DNA of 5,026 nt. Source: Pseudomonadota bacterium. GTDB taxonomy: Bacteria; Myxococcota; Polyangia; GCA-2747355; JACKDQ01. The position numbers and the translations under genes are program-made. Shown in pieces: positions 1 to 5,026 of the stretch. A model generated the notes under the pieces. The model was not told the origin of the DNA. It searched no databases and worked only from the letters and a program-made list of their open reading frames with translations. Position 1 is the first letter of the stretch, and every line of letters starts with the position of its first letter. Location: assembly GCA_030591195.1 (NCBI GenBank), contig JAUVBO010000356.1, forward strand, positions 1-5,026, written 5' to 3'.

Positions 1-158
1 CTAGGCCGTCTTGGTCTGGATGGCCGGCGGTCGTGAGATGGTTGGCGCGATCGGAATCGGTGCCGCCGGCTCGAGGCCGTCAGTCGCCGAAGCGGCGCTT
101 TCAAGGCGGCAACAGCGCATGCGTGGTATCAACATCGCTCGGCCAAAAGGAGACAGCG
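1..158. other. Leader region with no supported gene
   Basis: I see no convincing coding sequence here. The frame of the downstream amidohydrolase is open back to an ATG at 33, but those 42 extra residues (Arg/Ser-rich, no motif) precede a strong Shine-Dalgarno and a family-typical N-terminus at 159, so they are best read as untranslated. A short GC hairpin (CGCCG/CGGCG, 85-97, three-base loop) is present but has no proper T-run after it. I found no clear promoter hexamers. Confidence 0.5.
147..152 (+). promoter_or_regulatory. Shine-Dalgarno AAGGAG that fixes the amidohydrolase start
   Basis: AAGGAG lies six bases before the ATG at 159-161, which is near-ideal spacing. This selects 159 over the in-frame ATG at 33, whose upstream sequence has no comparable site. 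The preserved ribosome binding site suggests that the gene was expressed before it was damaged, or that the damage is recent. Confidence 0.7.
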
Positions 159-666
159 ATGAACCTCAGAGACCTACGCGTTGACGGCAAGCGGCCCCGC
201 GAGTCGCTGGAGACCATGTCCAAGATCGGCGCGACCCCCGGCGGGGGCGTGCAGCGGCTGACCCTCAGCGACGAGGACAAGACGGCGCGGGACCTGCTTG
301 TGCGCTGGCTCCGCGAGATCGACTGTGAGGTGGTGATCGACGAGATGGGCAACATCTTCGGGCGGCGCGCCGGGCGGCGCGACGATCTCGCCCCGGTGAT
401 GTCTGGCTCCCACGTTGACTCGCAACCCAAGGGCGGACGCTATCCTCGAGACCGCCGAGGAGCTGGGCTACCCCAGCCTGCGCACCGTGTCGGGCGCCGG
501 CCACGACGCGAGCTACATGAACCATCTCACCGACACCGCGATGATCTTCGTCCCGTCGATCGGCGGCCGCAGCCACGTCGAGGTCGAGGACACGACGTGG
601 GACGACTGCGCCGCCGGCGCCAACGTGCTGCTTCACGCGATGCTCAGGTCCGCCAGCGCTGTCTGA
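159..666 (+). pseudogene. Broken M20-family Zn amidohydrolase (N-carbamoyl-L-amino-acid hydrolase / allantoate amidohydrolase group)
   Basis: Intact relatives are roughly 410-residue di-metal amidohydrolases that cleave N-carbamoyl or ureido groups in hydantoin, pyrimidine or allantoin breakdown. The first piece (159 to about 443, about 95 residues) has the family N-terminus (MNLRDLRVDGKR), the KIGATP...GGV segment, DEMGNIFGRRAG and the metal-site motif GSHVDSQPKGGR with H85 and D87. It should continue into a DGVYGVLAG-like metal-binding stretch. Instead the frame changes and the second piece (about 433-663, about 77 residues) reads as the family C-terminus: ILETAEELGYPSLRTVSGAGHDASYMN, then TAMIFVPS, SHVEVED and LLHAML, ending in TGA at 664-666. 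About 240 internal residues are absent, including the EE and HIEQG-type metal ligands and the lid/dimerisation domain. Translation from 159 in one frame runs into an unrelated Arg-rich tail ending at 692. The family call is strong; the exact substrate cannot be assigned. An assembly error across a short repeat could give the same picture. Confidence 0.85.
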
Positions 667-837
667 TGCGACGCCCCCCTCGCCACGGCTAGGCTCGAGC
701 TTGGCGGTCCTATCCGCTGCGTGGGCTATCGGGCCGCCGGCCGGCGTTGGTCAAGTCGCCGGTGCTGACCAAGAATAGGTCTTCGTCGGCAAGCGACATA
801 CCGCGATCTGAGGGCGAGCCAGCGAGCTGACCCTTGT
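667..837. other. Convergent intergenic region
   Basis: This gap separates the 3' end of the plus-strand amidohydrolase remnant from the 3' end of the minus-strand RuvC-like gene. No convincing gene lies in it; a minus-strand reading of about 60 codons (710-895) starts inside the RuvC-like gene in another frame and has no recognisable motif. Its notable content is the pair of adjacent dyad symmetries at 735-772. Confidence 0.5.
735..772. terminator. Paired dyad symmetries, possible bidirectional terminator
   Basis: A perfect 12-base palindrome CGCCGGCCGGCG (735-746) directly abuts an inverted repeat TTGGTCA (747-753) / TGACCAA (766-772) with a 12-base loop. The position between two converging 3' ends suits a transcription stop for both strands. 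Neither side carries a clear U-run, so a classical intrinsic terminator is not established. A protein-binding site or chance GC palindromes are alternatives. Confidence 0.3.
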
Positions 838-1338
838 TCAGGCGCCGAGCTCCGGCGGCAGGCGCTCGAGCCATCCCAGGTCGAGGACTCCCCACAGCCC
901 GATCAAGATCGCCTCGGCTGCATCGTGACGCAGCGAGGTCGGGCGCGGCGCTCCCGACCAGGCGATCACTTGCCGCGCCAGCTGATCTGCCCAGCGCTTC
1001 GCATCCCCGCCACTGCGCTGCTGGCGATGGAGCAGTAGCTGCGGTCGCCAGGTCTCGGCGACGATCGCTCGGGTCACGACGCCACGCGTGTCGGCGAACC
1101 GTTGCCAGATCGCGGCGAGGTCACGCGGCCCCTCCGTGACGATCTGCACCAGCTGCCGGTCCGCCTGCGCCAGCACGCCTGGCACAGCCCGCTTGAGTCG
1201 GGCCACCGAGCCGAAGTTCTGGGAGCGGTACCAGCGCAGCCGGCCGCTGTCATCGAACAGCGCGAACCCGCTGCGGAGGCCGAGGTCGATGGCCAGCAGG
1301 GTCCCCGAGGGCGCTTCTCCGGCGGCCGGCAGACCCAA
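838..1338 (-). CDS. Stand-alone RuvC-like (RNase H-fold) nuclease domain protein
   Basis: A 166-residue protein with the layout of the RuvC / RNase H fold. The first strand is LLAIDLGLRSGFALFDDSG with D18, followed by hairpin strands (RLRWYRSQNF). IVTEG supplies E69 at the expected fourth-strand position. The C-terminal helix reads LRHDAAEAILIGLWG with D139 and E142, matching the DAAEA-type last motif of RuvC enzymes. All expected metal-binding acidic residues are therefore present, which supports a two-metal nuclease acting on structured nucleic acid. It is about the length of RuvC but has no ruvA or ruvB beside it, so I do not call it the housekeeping resolvase. The start is a TTG at 1336-1338, five bases after the TAG of the DUF4388 gene, with a weak GGCGAG before it. 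The frame is open far upstream, but only through the other gene. Close spacing implies co-transcription and perhaps translational coupling. The domain call is fairly firm; the start and substrate are inferred. Confidence 0.75.
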   Translation of the reverse strand: MGLPAAGEAPSGTLLAIDLGLRSGFALFDDSGRLRWYRSQNFGSVARLKRAVPGVLAQADRQLVQIVTEGPRDLAAIWQRFADTRGVVTRAIVAETWRPQLLLHRQQRSGGDAKRWADQLARQVIAWSGAPRPTSLRHDAAEAILIGLWGVLDLGWLERLPPELGA

Positions 1339-1343
1339 CTCGC

Positions 1344-3068
1344 CTAGGCCAGCCGCTGCAGGCGGCCCACGGCCTGTTCGGCTTCGGGGTGTCCCGGCTC
1401 GATGGCCAGACAGGCCTGGTAGCAAGCCAACGCTTCGGCGAGTGCTTGCTCGAGCTCCAGCACCCGACCCAACAGGATCTTCGGCAAAACGGCGCGATCG
1501 TCCTGGCAGATCGCTCGCCTCAGGTGCTTGGTGGCCTTGGTGCCGTTGCGGTAGGGGTCGGCCAGGTAGAGCGCATAACCCAGTAGCGCTGTCGCGTTGG
1601 TGTCCTTGGGATCGGCCTTCGTCGCCTCGAATAGACTGTCGGCGGCGTCCGCTGGCTGGCTCAGGTTGAGAAAGGCGATCGCCGTCTTCACCGCCACAGT
1701 GGCCTGGTAGGGTTCCTGTACCGAGAAGGCGTTGCCGGGGCGGGGTCTCGCTGGTTTCTCCCGCCGCTGGCCGCTGCTCCTGACGGTGGCCTGGCCCGTG
1801 GGTGTCCCTCCCTGCTTCAGCTTGGCATCGTAGGCTCGCCGGTCCCCGGCCACGGCGAGGGTGGAGAAGGCGCGGACCAGCGCCAAGAACAGCGCCTCGA
1901 GCTGGTCCTTGAGGCGGCCTAGATCCCGCCCCGCGAAGCTCATCGGGCTGAGTTCGTAGCACTTGCTGAGGAACCTCTCCCGCAGCTGGGCAAAGCGAAC
2001 GTCGGGCGCGACGCCTAGCAGCTCGTAGTAGGTTCCGCTCTTGGAGACGCGGAGGGCTTGCTCGAGCTGGTCCCGTTCCTCCCGCGTCAGCTTGGTAGGT
2101 GTGACTGCGGCCGGAGCTTGCTCTGGAGCCGGCTCCACCGGCTCCACCGGCTCCACCGGCTCCACCGGCTCCACCGGCCTGGCAAGCGCGGCGGGCGGGT
2201 CGGCCTTCGCCAGCTGCTCGTCCACGGCGCCGGAGAGCAGCGGATCGTCCGCGTCAATCGTGCCCGGCGATGGCGTGGCTGGAGCTTCGGCTGCCGCAGC
2301 TGGGGACGCAGCAGCTGCTGCGTCCTCTGCCCTGGCCGGGCCGGCGACACCCAACAAGACCAAGGCGTACAGCACGCGTAGGACGAGCTCCATGTCCGCC
2401 TCGGCCTGGGCGGCAACTTGGTTGGGGGCCGCGGCCTCGGTCAGGGCTTGCGCGATGCGCGACTGCACCGGGTCGAGCTGCAGCCTGGCGATCGCTTCCT
2501 GCAACGTGCCGACCAACTTGAAGCGGTCGCACTCGAACCTGAGGAACTGCTTGTTGATCAGATCGAAGGGCGAATAGGCGCATACGCCACGCAGCACCAG
2601 GGGCCCGGGGCTGATCTTGAGCAGGATCTTTCCCTCGCTCGGCGGTGGGTGCCCATCGTAGAGCAGCTCCCCGTCGGCCCAGCGAAACGCTGCGAGGATG
2701 TTCGCCCCCATGCACAGCTTCATCCGCTTGAACATCTCGTTGGGTCCGATCGCGCCCTGCTGCACCAGGACTTCGCCAACCGGGCGCTGGCTCGCGACCG
2801 CCTCGCTGGCGGCCTGAAAGGCGAGCGTCGGATTCAACTCACCCCGCTTGACCAGAAATCGGTCGAGTGACTCATCAGCGATGTTGGACTCGACATGAAC
2901 GGGAGCGCCGCTCTTGATCAGGATGCGCCGCTCGAGCTTGCCGCGGCGCACCCGCAAGGTCCCGGAGGCCTTGTCCTGCGCCAGATCGGCGAGCGCGCGG
3001 GGGAAAGGGTACTCGGCGAGCTGCTGGCTACCCACGATCGTCAGGGACTGTCGGCTTGAGTGCACCAC
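1344..3068 (-). CDS. DUF4388 (PATAN-like) + degenerate J-domain + TPR protein
   Basis: With the GTG at 3066-3068 the product has 574 residues. Residues about 15-145 form a DUF4388 domain (LAEYPFPRALADLAQDKASG, then GELLYDGHPPPSEG). A helical region follows to about 246; its hydrophobic stretch 226-241 fits the end of this module better than a membrane span. Residues 247-325 are an Ala/Pro-rich linker with five VEP repeats (299-313). Residues 345-415 are J-domain-like: YYELLGV at the start and AYD at the end, but SPM (374-376) stands where HPD is expected, so stimulation of DnaK is unlikely. Residues 450-574 are TPR helices (AIAFLNLSQPADAADSLFEATKADP; LLGRVLELEQALAEALACYQACLAIEPGHPEAEQ). The whole suggests a cytoplasmic scaffold. 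In cyanobacteria, PATAN-domain proteins bind the pilus motor PilB; whether that applies here is unknown. The start is uncertain: GTGs at 3065 and 3035 also fit, and the frame is open upstream into the hydrolase gene. Confidence 0.8.
   Translation of the reverse strand: MVHSSRQSLTIVGSQQLAEYPFPRALADLAQDKASGTLRVRRGKLERRILIKSGAPVHVESNIADESLDRFLVKRGELNPTLAFQAASEAVASQRPVGEVLVQQGAIGPNEMFKRMKLCMGANILAAFRWADGELLYDGHPPPSEGKILLKISPGPLVLRGVCAYSPFDLINKQFLRFECDRFKLVGTLQEAIARLQLDPVQSRIAQALTEAAAPNQVAAQAEADMELVLRVLYALVLLGVAGPARAEDAAAAASPAAAAEAPATPSPGTIDADDPLLSGAVDEQLAKADPPAALARPVEPVEPVEPVEPVEPAPEQAPAAVTPTKLTREERDQLEQALRVSKSGTYYELLGVAPDVRFAQLRERFLSKCYELSPMSFAGRDLGRLKDQLEALFLALVRAFSTLAVAGDRRAYDAKLKQGGTPTGQATVRSSGQRREKPARPRPGNAFSVQEPYQATVAVKTAIAFLNLSQPADAADSLFEATKADPKDTNATALLGYALYLADPYRNGTKATKHLRRAICQDDRAVLPKILLGRVLELEQALAEALACYQACLAIEPGHPEAEQAVGRLQRLA
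2131..2175 (-). repeat. Five perfect copies of a 9-bp tandem repeat coding VEP
   Basis: GGCTCCACC on the plus strand is repeated five times without a mismatch, coding Val-Glu-Pro five times on the minus strand within the linker of the DUF4388 protein. Perfect identity at DNA level, including third positions, indicates recent slippage expansion. The 9-base unit keeps the frame, so copy number could vary between strains and only change linker length. Confidence 0.95.
2304..2325. repeat. Perfect 22-bp palindrome inside the DUF4388 gene
   Basis: The half-site GGACGCAGCAG is followed immediately by its exact reverse complement, with no spacer. It falls in the Ala-rich linker and codes D-A-A-A-A-A-S on the minus strand. 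Runs of Ala codons (GCA, GCT, GCG) make palindromes easier to form by chance, but 11 matched pairs is long. No function can be assigned. Confidence 0.9.
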
Positions 3069-3074
3069 GCCACC

Positions 3075-3103
3075 ATTGTAGACCCAGCGGTCCTTGAAGT
3101 TAA
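3075..3103 (-). promoter_or_regulatory. Sigma70-like promoter for the DUF4388-RuvC operon
   Basis: On the minus strand, TTAACT (3103-3098, four of six against TTGACA) and TACAAT (3080-3075, five of six against TATAAT) are separated by exactly 17 bases. This AT-rich pair stands out in very GC-rich surroundings. The predicted transcript start falls near 3068, that is on or beside the GTG start codons at 3066-3068 and 3063-3065, so the message may have little or no leader. This is a pattern match only. Confidence 0.5.
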
Positions 3104-3126
3104 CGGGCTCACCGATCTTCCTCCGA

Positions 3127-3170
3127 GGTCCGATGATGGTCGAAGACGGTCCGAGGAGGTCGATGACCTC
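3127..3170. repeat. 21-bp imperfect tandem repeat with a 15-bp dyad, possible operator
   Basis: Two adjacent copies, 3127-3147 (GGTCCGATGATGGTCGAAGAC) and 3148-3167 (GGTCCGAGGAGGTCGATGAC), differ by two substitutions and one missing base. The second copy runs into a dyad GAGGTC-GAT-GACCTC (3156-3170). The block sits roughly 59-102 bases before the predicted transcript start of the DUF4388 gene, a usual place for an activator site. No known regulator motif was recognised. Confidence 0.45.
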
Positions 3171-3301
3171 ACCTGCGCGGCAGCGCGGAGGAGTCTGGAC
3201 CAGATCGCGGCGCAAGTCCGGGTCACCGGCGTCGACGTGGCGGTTCTGCCCGCAGACGTCAGCAGGCGTCACGTTGTCGAGCGGCTCGTGGTAGGCCGCG
3301 A

Positions 3302-4561
3302 CTACTTGATGTAGGTCTCGATCAGCTTGGCCACCACGTCGTCCGACGCCTTCAGGCCCCAGTCGTGGCCGCAGTTGGCGACGACGAGCAGCGCGGTGTC
3401 CTTGGCCGGCGCGGCCCAGACGTTGGCGAGGTTCATCGTGTTCGAGCCGACATGGTGCAGCGCGTTGCCACCGGCCCACGGGCGAGGCAGGACGAACCAG
3501 CCGAGGGCGTACGGGTTGGGGTCCGGCGAGCGAGGCTGGTGCAGCAACGCGTAGACCGACGCGGGCAGCAGGTTGTCCGCCCCCCGGGCTCCGCTGACGT
3601 GGATCGCGACGAACTTGGCCCAGTCGGCGAGCGAGCAATGGACGGTGCCCGCCGGTCCGAGCGCGGGCGGATTGTCGGCACCGGGACCGGGCTCCACCGG
3701 CACCAGCTTGTCCCCGTCCTTCCTGTGCCCCCACGGCTCGGTCACCGCGCCGGCCTGGCCTGCCGGGCCGAAGCCACACGACGCCATCTTCAGCGGGTCG
3801 AACAAGCGCTGCTGCATCAGCGCTTCCCAGCTCTTGCCGGTCTTGGCCTCGATGATCGCGCCGGCGATCATGTAGCCGGCGTTCGAGTAGGCGTAGGCCG
3901 TGTTCGGGGGCAACTCGGGCGCGCTGGTCAGGACCTGCTCGACGAACCACGCGCGCTGCTCGACCACCGGCTTGTCCTGCTGCCACAGCGGGCCCCAGAT
4001 GTCGGGGTGGGCGGGCAGCGCGGTGTAGGTCCCGGCGCGATGGGCGAGCAGCTGCTCGAGCGTGACGTCGTGGTAGTCCGGGTGCATCTTCGCCAGCAGC
4101 GGGGGAAACGCCTCGGCCAGGGTCAGGTCCCACGACAGCAAGCCGTCTTCGACCAGCAGCGCGGCGAGCGTCGCGGTCATCGCCTTGGTGTCCGAGCCGA
4201 GGTGGAACCTGTCGGTCGTCTGCAGGGGCGTCTGGTCACCGAGCTTGCGGACGCCGGTGGCGACGAGCTTGACGACCGAGCCTCCCTGCAGCACGGCCGC
4301 GGCCATGCCCGGGATGCCCGCCAGCTGGCGGATGCCGTCGATCGCCTCGGCCAGCGGATCGGGCGCGAGATCCAGAGCCGGCGCATCGGCGTCCGGGGGC
4401 GTCTCTCCGCCGGTGTCGGAAGCGGCGGCCTTGTCCGGTTGGATGCCCTGGTCGGCGGGGGCCACGGCGGCGTCTGGCTCCGGTGGGGACCCGGACGAGC
4501 CGACGAGGAAACAGGCAGCGAGAAATGGGCACAGGACGAGCAACGACAACGAGCTTTTCAT
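3302..4561 (-). CDS. Lipoprotein serine hydrolase, beta-lactamase / DD-peptidase (S12) fold
   Basis: A 419-residue protein. Residues 1-17 are a lipoprotein signal (MKSSLSLLVLCPFLAAC) with lipobox LAA-C17, so it should be lipid-anchored on the outside of the cytoplasmic membrane or in the outer membrane. Residues 21-70 are an Asp/Pro/Ala-rich linker. The catalytic domain, about 71-419, has S123-D-T-K126 (SxxK nucleophile and base), Y225-S-N227 (YxN), and H370-V-G372 in place of the usual K/H-x-G triad, along with LEQLLAHRAG (168-177), typical of class C-like serine hydrolases. The family includes class C beta-lactamases, D-Ala-D-Ala carboxypeptidases, D-aminopeptidases and EstB-type esterases; sequence alone does not decide among them, and the H-x-G form does not point to a resistance enzyme. 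The ATG start is supported by the signal peptide and a GAGG six bases before it. No partner gene in the window points to a substrate. The long plus-strand and second-frame readings over this gene are composition shadows. Confidence 0.9.
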   Translation of the reverse strand: MKSSLSLLVLCPFLAACFLVGSSGSPPEPDAAVAPADQGIQPDKAAASDTGGETPPDADAPALDLAPDPLAEAIDGIRQLAGIPGMAAAVLQGGSVVKLVATGVRKLGDQTPLQTTDRFHLGSDTKAMTATLAALLVEDGLLSWDLTLAEAFPPLLAKMHPDYHDVTLEQLLAHRAGTYTALPAHPDIWGPLWQQDKPVVEQRAWFVEQVLTSAPELPPNTAYAYSNAGYMIAGAIIEAKTGKSWEALMQQRLFDPLKMASCGFGPAGQAGAVTEPWGHRKDGDKLVPVEPGPGADNPPALGPAGTVHCSLADWAKFVAIHVSGARGADNLLPASVYALLHQPRSPDPNPYALGWFVLPRPWAGGNALHHVGSNTMNLANVWAAPAKDTALLVVANCGHDWGLKASDDVVAKLIETYIK

Positions 4562-4566
4562 GGTGC

Positions 4567-4599
4567 GCCTCGGCTAGCGCGGTTTTCGCACGCCGAGGC
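4567..4599 (-). promoter_or_regulatory. Inverted repeat covering the ribosome binding site of the hydrolase
   Basis: GCCTCGGC (4567-4574) and GCCGAGGC (4592-4599) are perfect 8-base inverted copies with a 17-base spacer. In the minus-strand transcript the second arm holds the GAGG that serves as Shine-Dalgarno six bases before the AUG at 4561, so a folded stem would hide it. No U-run follows, which argues against an intrinsic terminator for the upstream gene. It could be an RNA control hairpin or a protein-binding dyad. Confidence 0.45.
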
Positions 4600-4647
4600 T
4601 CGCGCCGCAACCGGGCGGAGCACGCGAGGTCCCTTCCTGCTGAGAAT

Positions 4648-5026
4648 CTACACCGTCGGCGGTCGGCTCCGGGTCGTACCGTCGGCCTGGATCCCCATCG
4701 CCCTCAGCTTGGTCAACGAAAAGAGCTTGGAGCCCTTGCTGCCGATGACGGTCCAGGTGCCCCCCGTGACGAACCGCTGGAGGAACAGCTCGCTGCGACA
4801 GATCTTGTCCAGCAGCCGCTGCTCGGCCGAGGAGATGCTGCGATCGAAGTCGCTCTCGCACCAAGCGGCCCAGTAGTTGATGTTGTTCTCGGAGCCGATC
4901 TTCATCCGGGCCCAGGCACCGATCGTCTTGTGGGTCGAGAACATCGCGGCCCGGCGCCCGGGCAAGCGCCCGGACCAGAACGTGCCGATGCCCGTCTTGT
5001 CGTCCAACATCGTCTTCGCCGCAGCC
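4648..5026 (-). CDS. Unrecognised protein, possibly 5'-truncated by the window edge
   Basis: I do not recognise this protein. From the ATG at 5008-5010 it has 120 residues, but the frame stays open to the window end (AAAKT precedes the Met) and the Shine-Dalgarno before that ATG is weak, so the true start may lie outside. No signal peptide or membrane segment is visible. It is mixed, mildly basic and rich in aromatic residues: GIGTFWSGRLPGRRAAMFSTHKTIGAWARMKIGS, then NINYWAAWCESDFDRSISSAEQRLLDKICRSELFLQRFVTGGTWTVIGS, with a disordered Thr/Arg/Pro tail. Two cysteines are present. The composition looks like a folded domain rather than a shadow reading. It runs in the same direction as the hydrolase with 86 bases between them. 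It could be the C-terminal part of a larger protein. Confidence 0.5.
   Translation of the reverse strand, partial: AAAKTMLDDKTGIGTFWSGRLPGRRAAMFSTHKTIGAWARMKIGSENNINYWAAWCESDFDRSISSAEQRLLDKICRSELFLQRFVTGGTWTVIGSKGSKLFSLTKLRAMGIQADGTTRSRPPTV

Larger units (their letters stand above)
3069..3301 (-). promoter_or_regulatory. Intergenic control region of the DUF4388-RuvC unit
   Basis: This gap lies between the TAG of the serine hydrolase (3302-3304) and the proposed start of the DUF4388 gene. The DUF4388 frame happens to be open through it, but its translation has no recognised motif and no ATG. From the hydrolase end it holds unremarkable sequence without a clear terminator, then a tandem/inverted repeat at 3127-3170, then a promoter-like pair at 3075-3103. 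A longer DUF4388 protein starting at a TTG or GTG in this gap cannot be excluded. Confidence 0.5.

Noticed and set aside
85..101. Small GC hairpin before the amidohydrolase remnant, as a terminator
   Set aside because: Only five base pairs with a three-base loop and a short CTTTC after it; too weak to support.
710..895. Minus-strand 61-codon frame at the 3' end of the RuvC-like gene
   Set aside because: Its start overlaps the RuvC-like coding region in another frame, and I see no Shine-Dalgarno of note, motif or recognisable similarity.
1339..1962. Upstream extension of the RuvC-like frame to 374 residues
   Set aside because: It reads through the TPR and J-like end of the DUF4388 gene in another frame and has low-complexity, motif-free sequence; recognisable fold starts only after the TTG at 1338.
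2346..2393. Apparent membrane segment (residues 226-241 of the DUF4388 protein)
   Set aside because: The stretch LVLRVLYALVLLGVAG is moderately hydrophobic with an Arg inside and sits at the usual end of the DUF4388-associated helical region, so a buried helix is more likely than a membrane span.
2041..2577. Plus-strand Ser/Gly/Thr-rich open frame with GSTGST repeats
   Set aside because: It is the antisense reading of the VEP repeat and Ala-rich linker of the DUF4388 gene.
3069..4133. Upstream extension of the DUF4388 frame to a 929-residue protein
   Set aside because: The extra sequence is an out-of-frame, Arg-rich reading through the serine hydrolase gene, followed by an intergenic stretch with a promoter-like element.
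3365..4876. Very long plus-strand open frame (503 codons)
   Set aside because: It lies antisense to the serine hydrolase, is dominated by Arg/Gly/Val with no motif, and the minus-strand gene has a signal peptide and complete catalytic motifs. Long antisense frames are expected at this GC content.

Overview
This GC-rich window reads as a piece of chromosome from a myxobacterium-like or other former-deltaproteobacterial genome. That assignment is inference. It rests on the base composition, on a DUF4388 (PATAN-like) + J-domain + TPR fusion protein of a kind common in Myxococcota, and on a lipoprotein with a long Asp/Pro/Ala-rich linker after its lipobox. No rRNA, tRNA, CRISPR array, insertion sequence, phage gene or origin was seen.

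Layout. (1) 1-158: no supported gene. (2) 159-666, plus strand: remnant of an M20-type amidohydrolase (N-carbamoyl-L-amino-acid hydrolase / allantoate amidohydrolase group). Both ends are well preserved, but the middle is missing and the reading frame changes at the junction near 433-443. (3) 667-837: convergent intergenic space with two adjacent dyad symmetries. (4) 838-1338, minus: a stand-alone RuvC-like RNase H-fold protein. (5) 1344-3068, minus: a 574-residue DUF4388 / J-domain-like / TPR protein, only 5 bases upstream of the RuvC-like gene and therefore probably its operon partner. (6) 3069-3301: intergenic space with a good sigma70-like promoter and, just upstream, a two-copy tandem repeat with an inverted repeat. 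(7) 3302-4561, minus: a lipoprotein serine hydrolase of the beta-lactamase / DD-peptidase (S12) fold with a complete catalytic set. (8) 4562-4647: short gap with an inverted repeat that includes the likely ribosome binding site of the hydrolase. (9) 4648 to the window edge, minus: an unrecognised protein, possibly cut at its N-terminus.

How it fits together. The hydrolase probably acts on the periplasmic side of a membrane on a peptide or ester. The DUF4388 protein looks like a cytoplasmic scaffold with protein-interaction modules, and its J-domain has lost the His and Asp of the HPD motif. It appears to have its own promoter and to be co-transcribed with the RuvC-like nuclease. The scaffold-nuclease pair is the least explained unit here. 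The clearest individual oddities are the broken amidohydrolase, the degenerate J-domain, the possible leaderless start of the scaffold gene, and the hairpin over the hydrolase start region.
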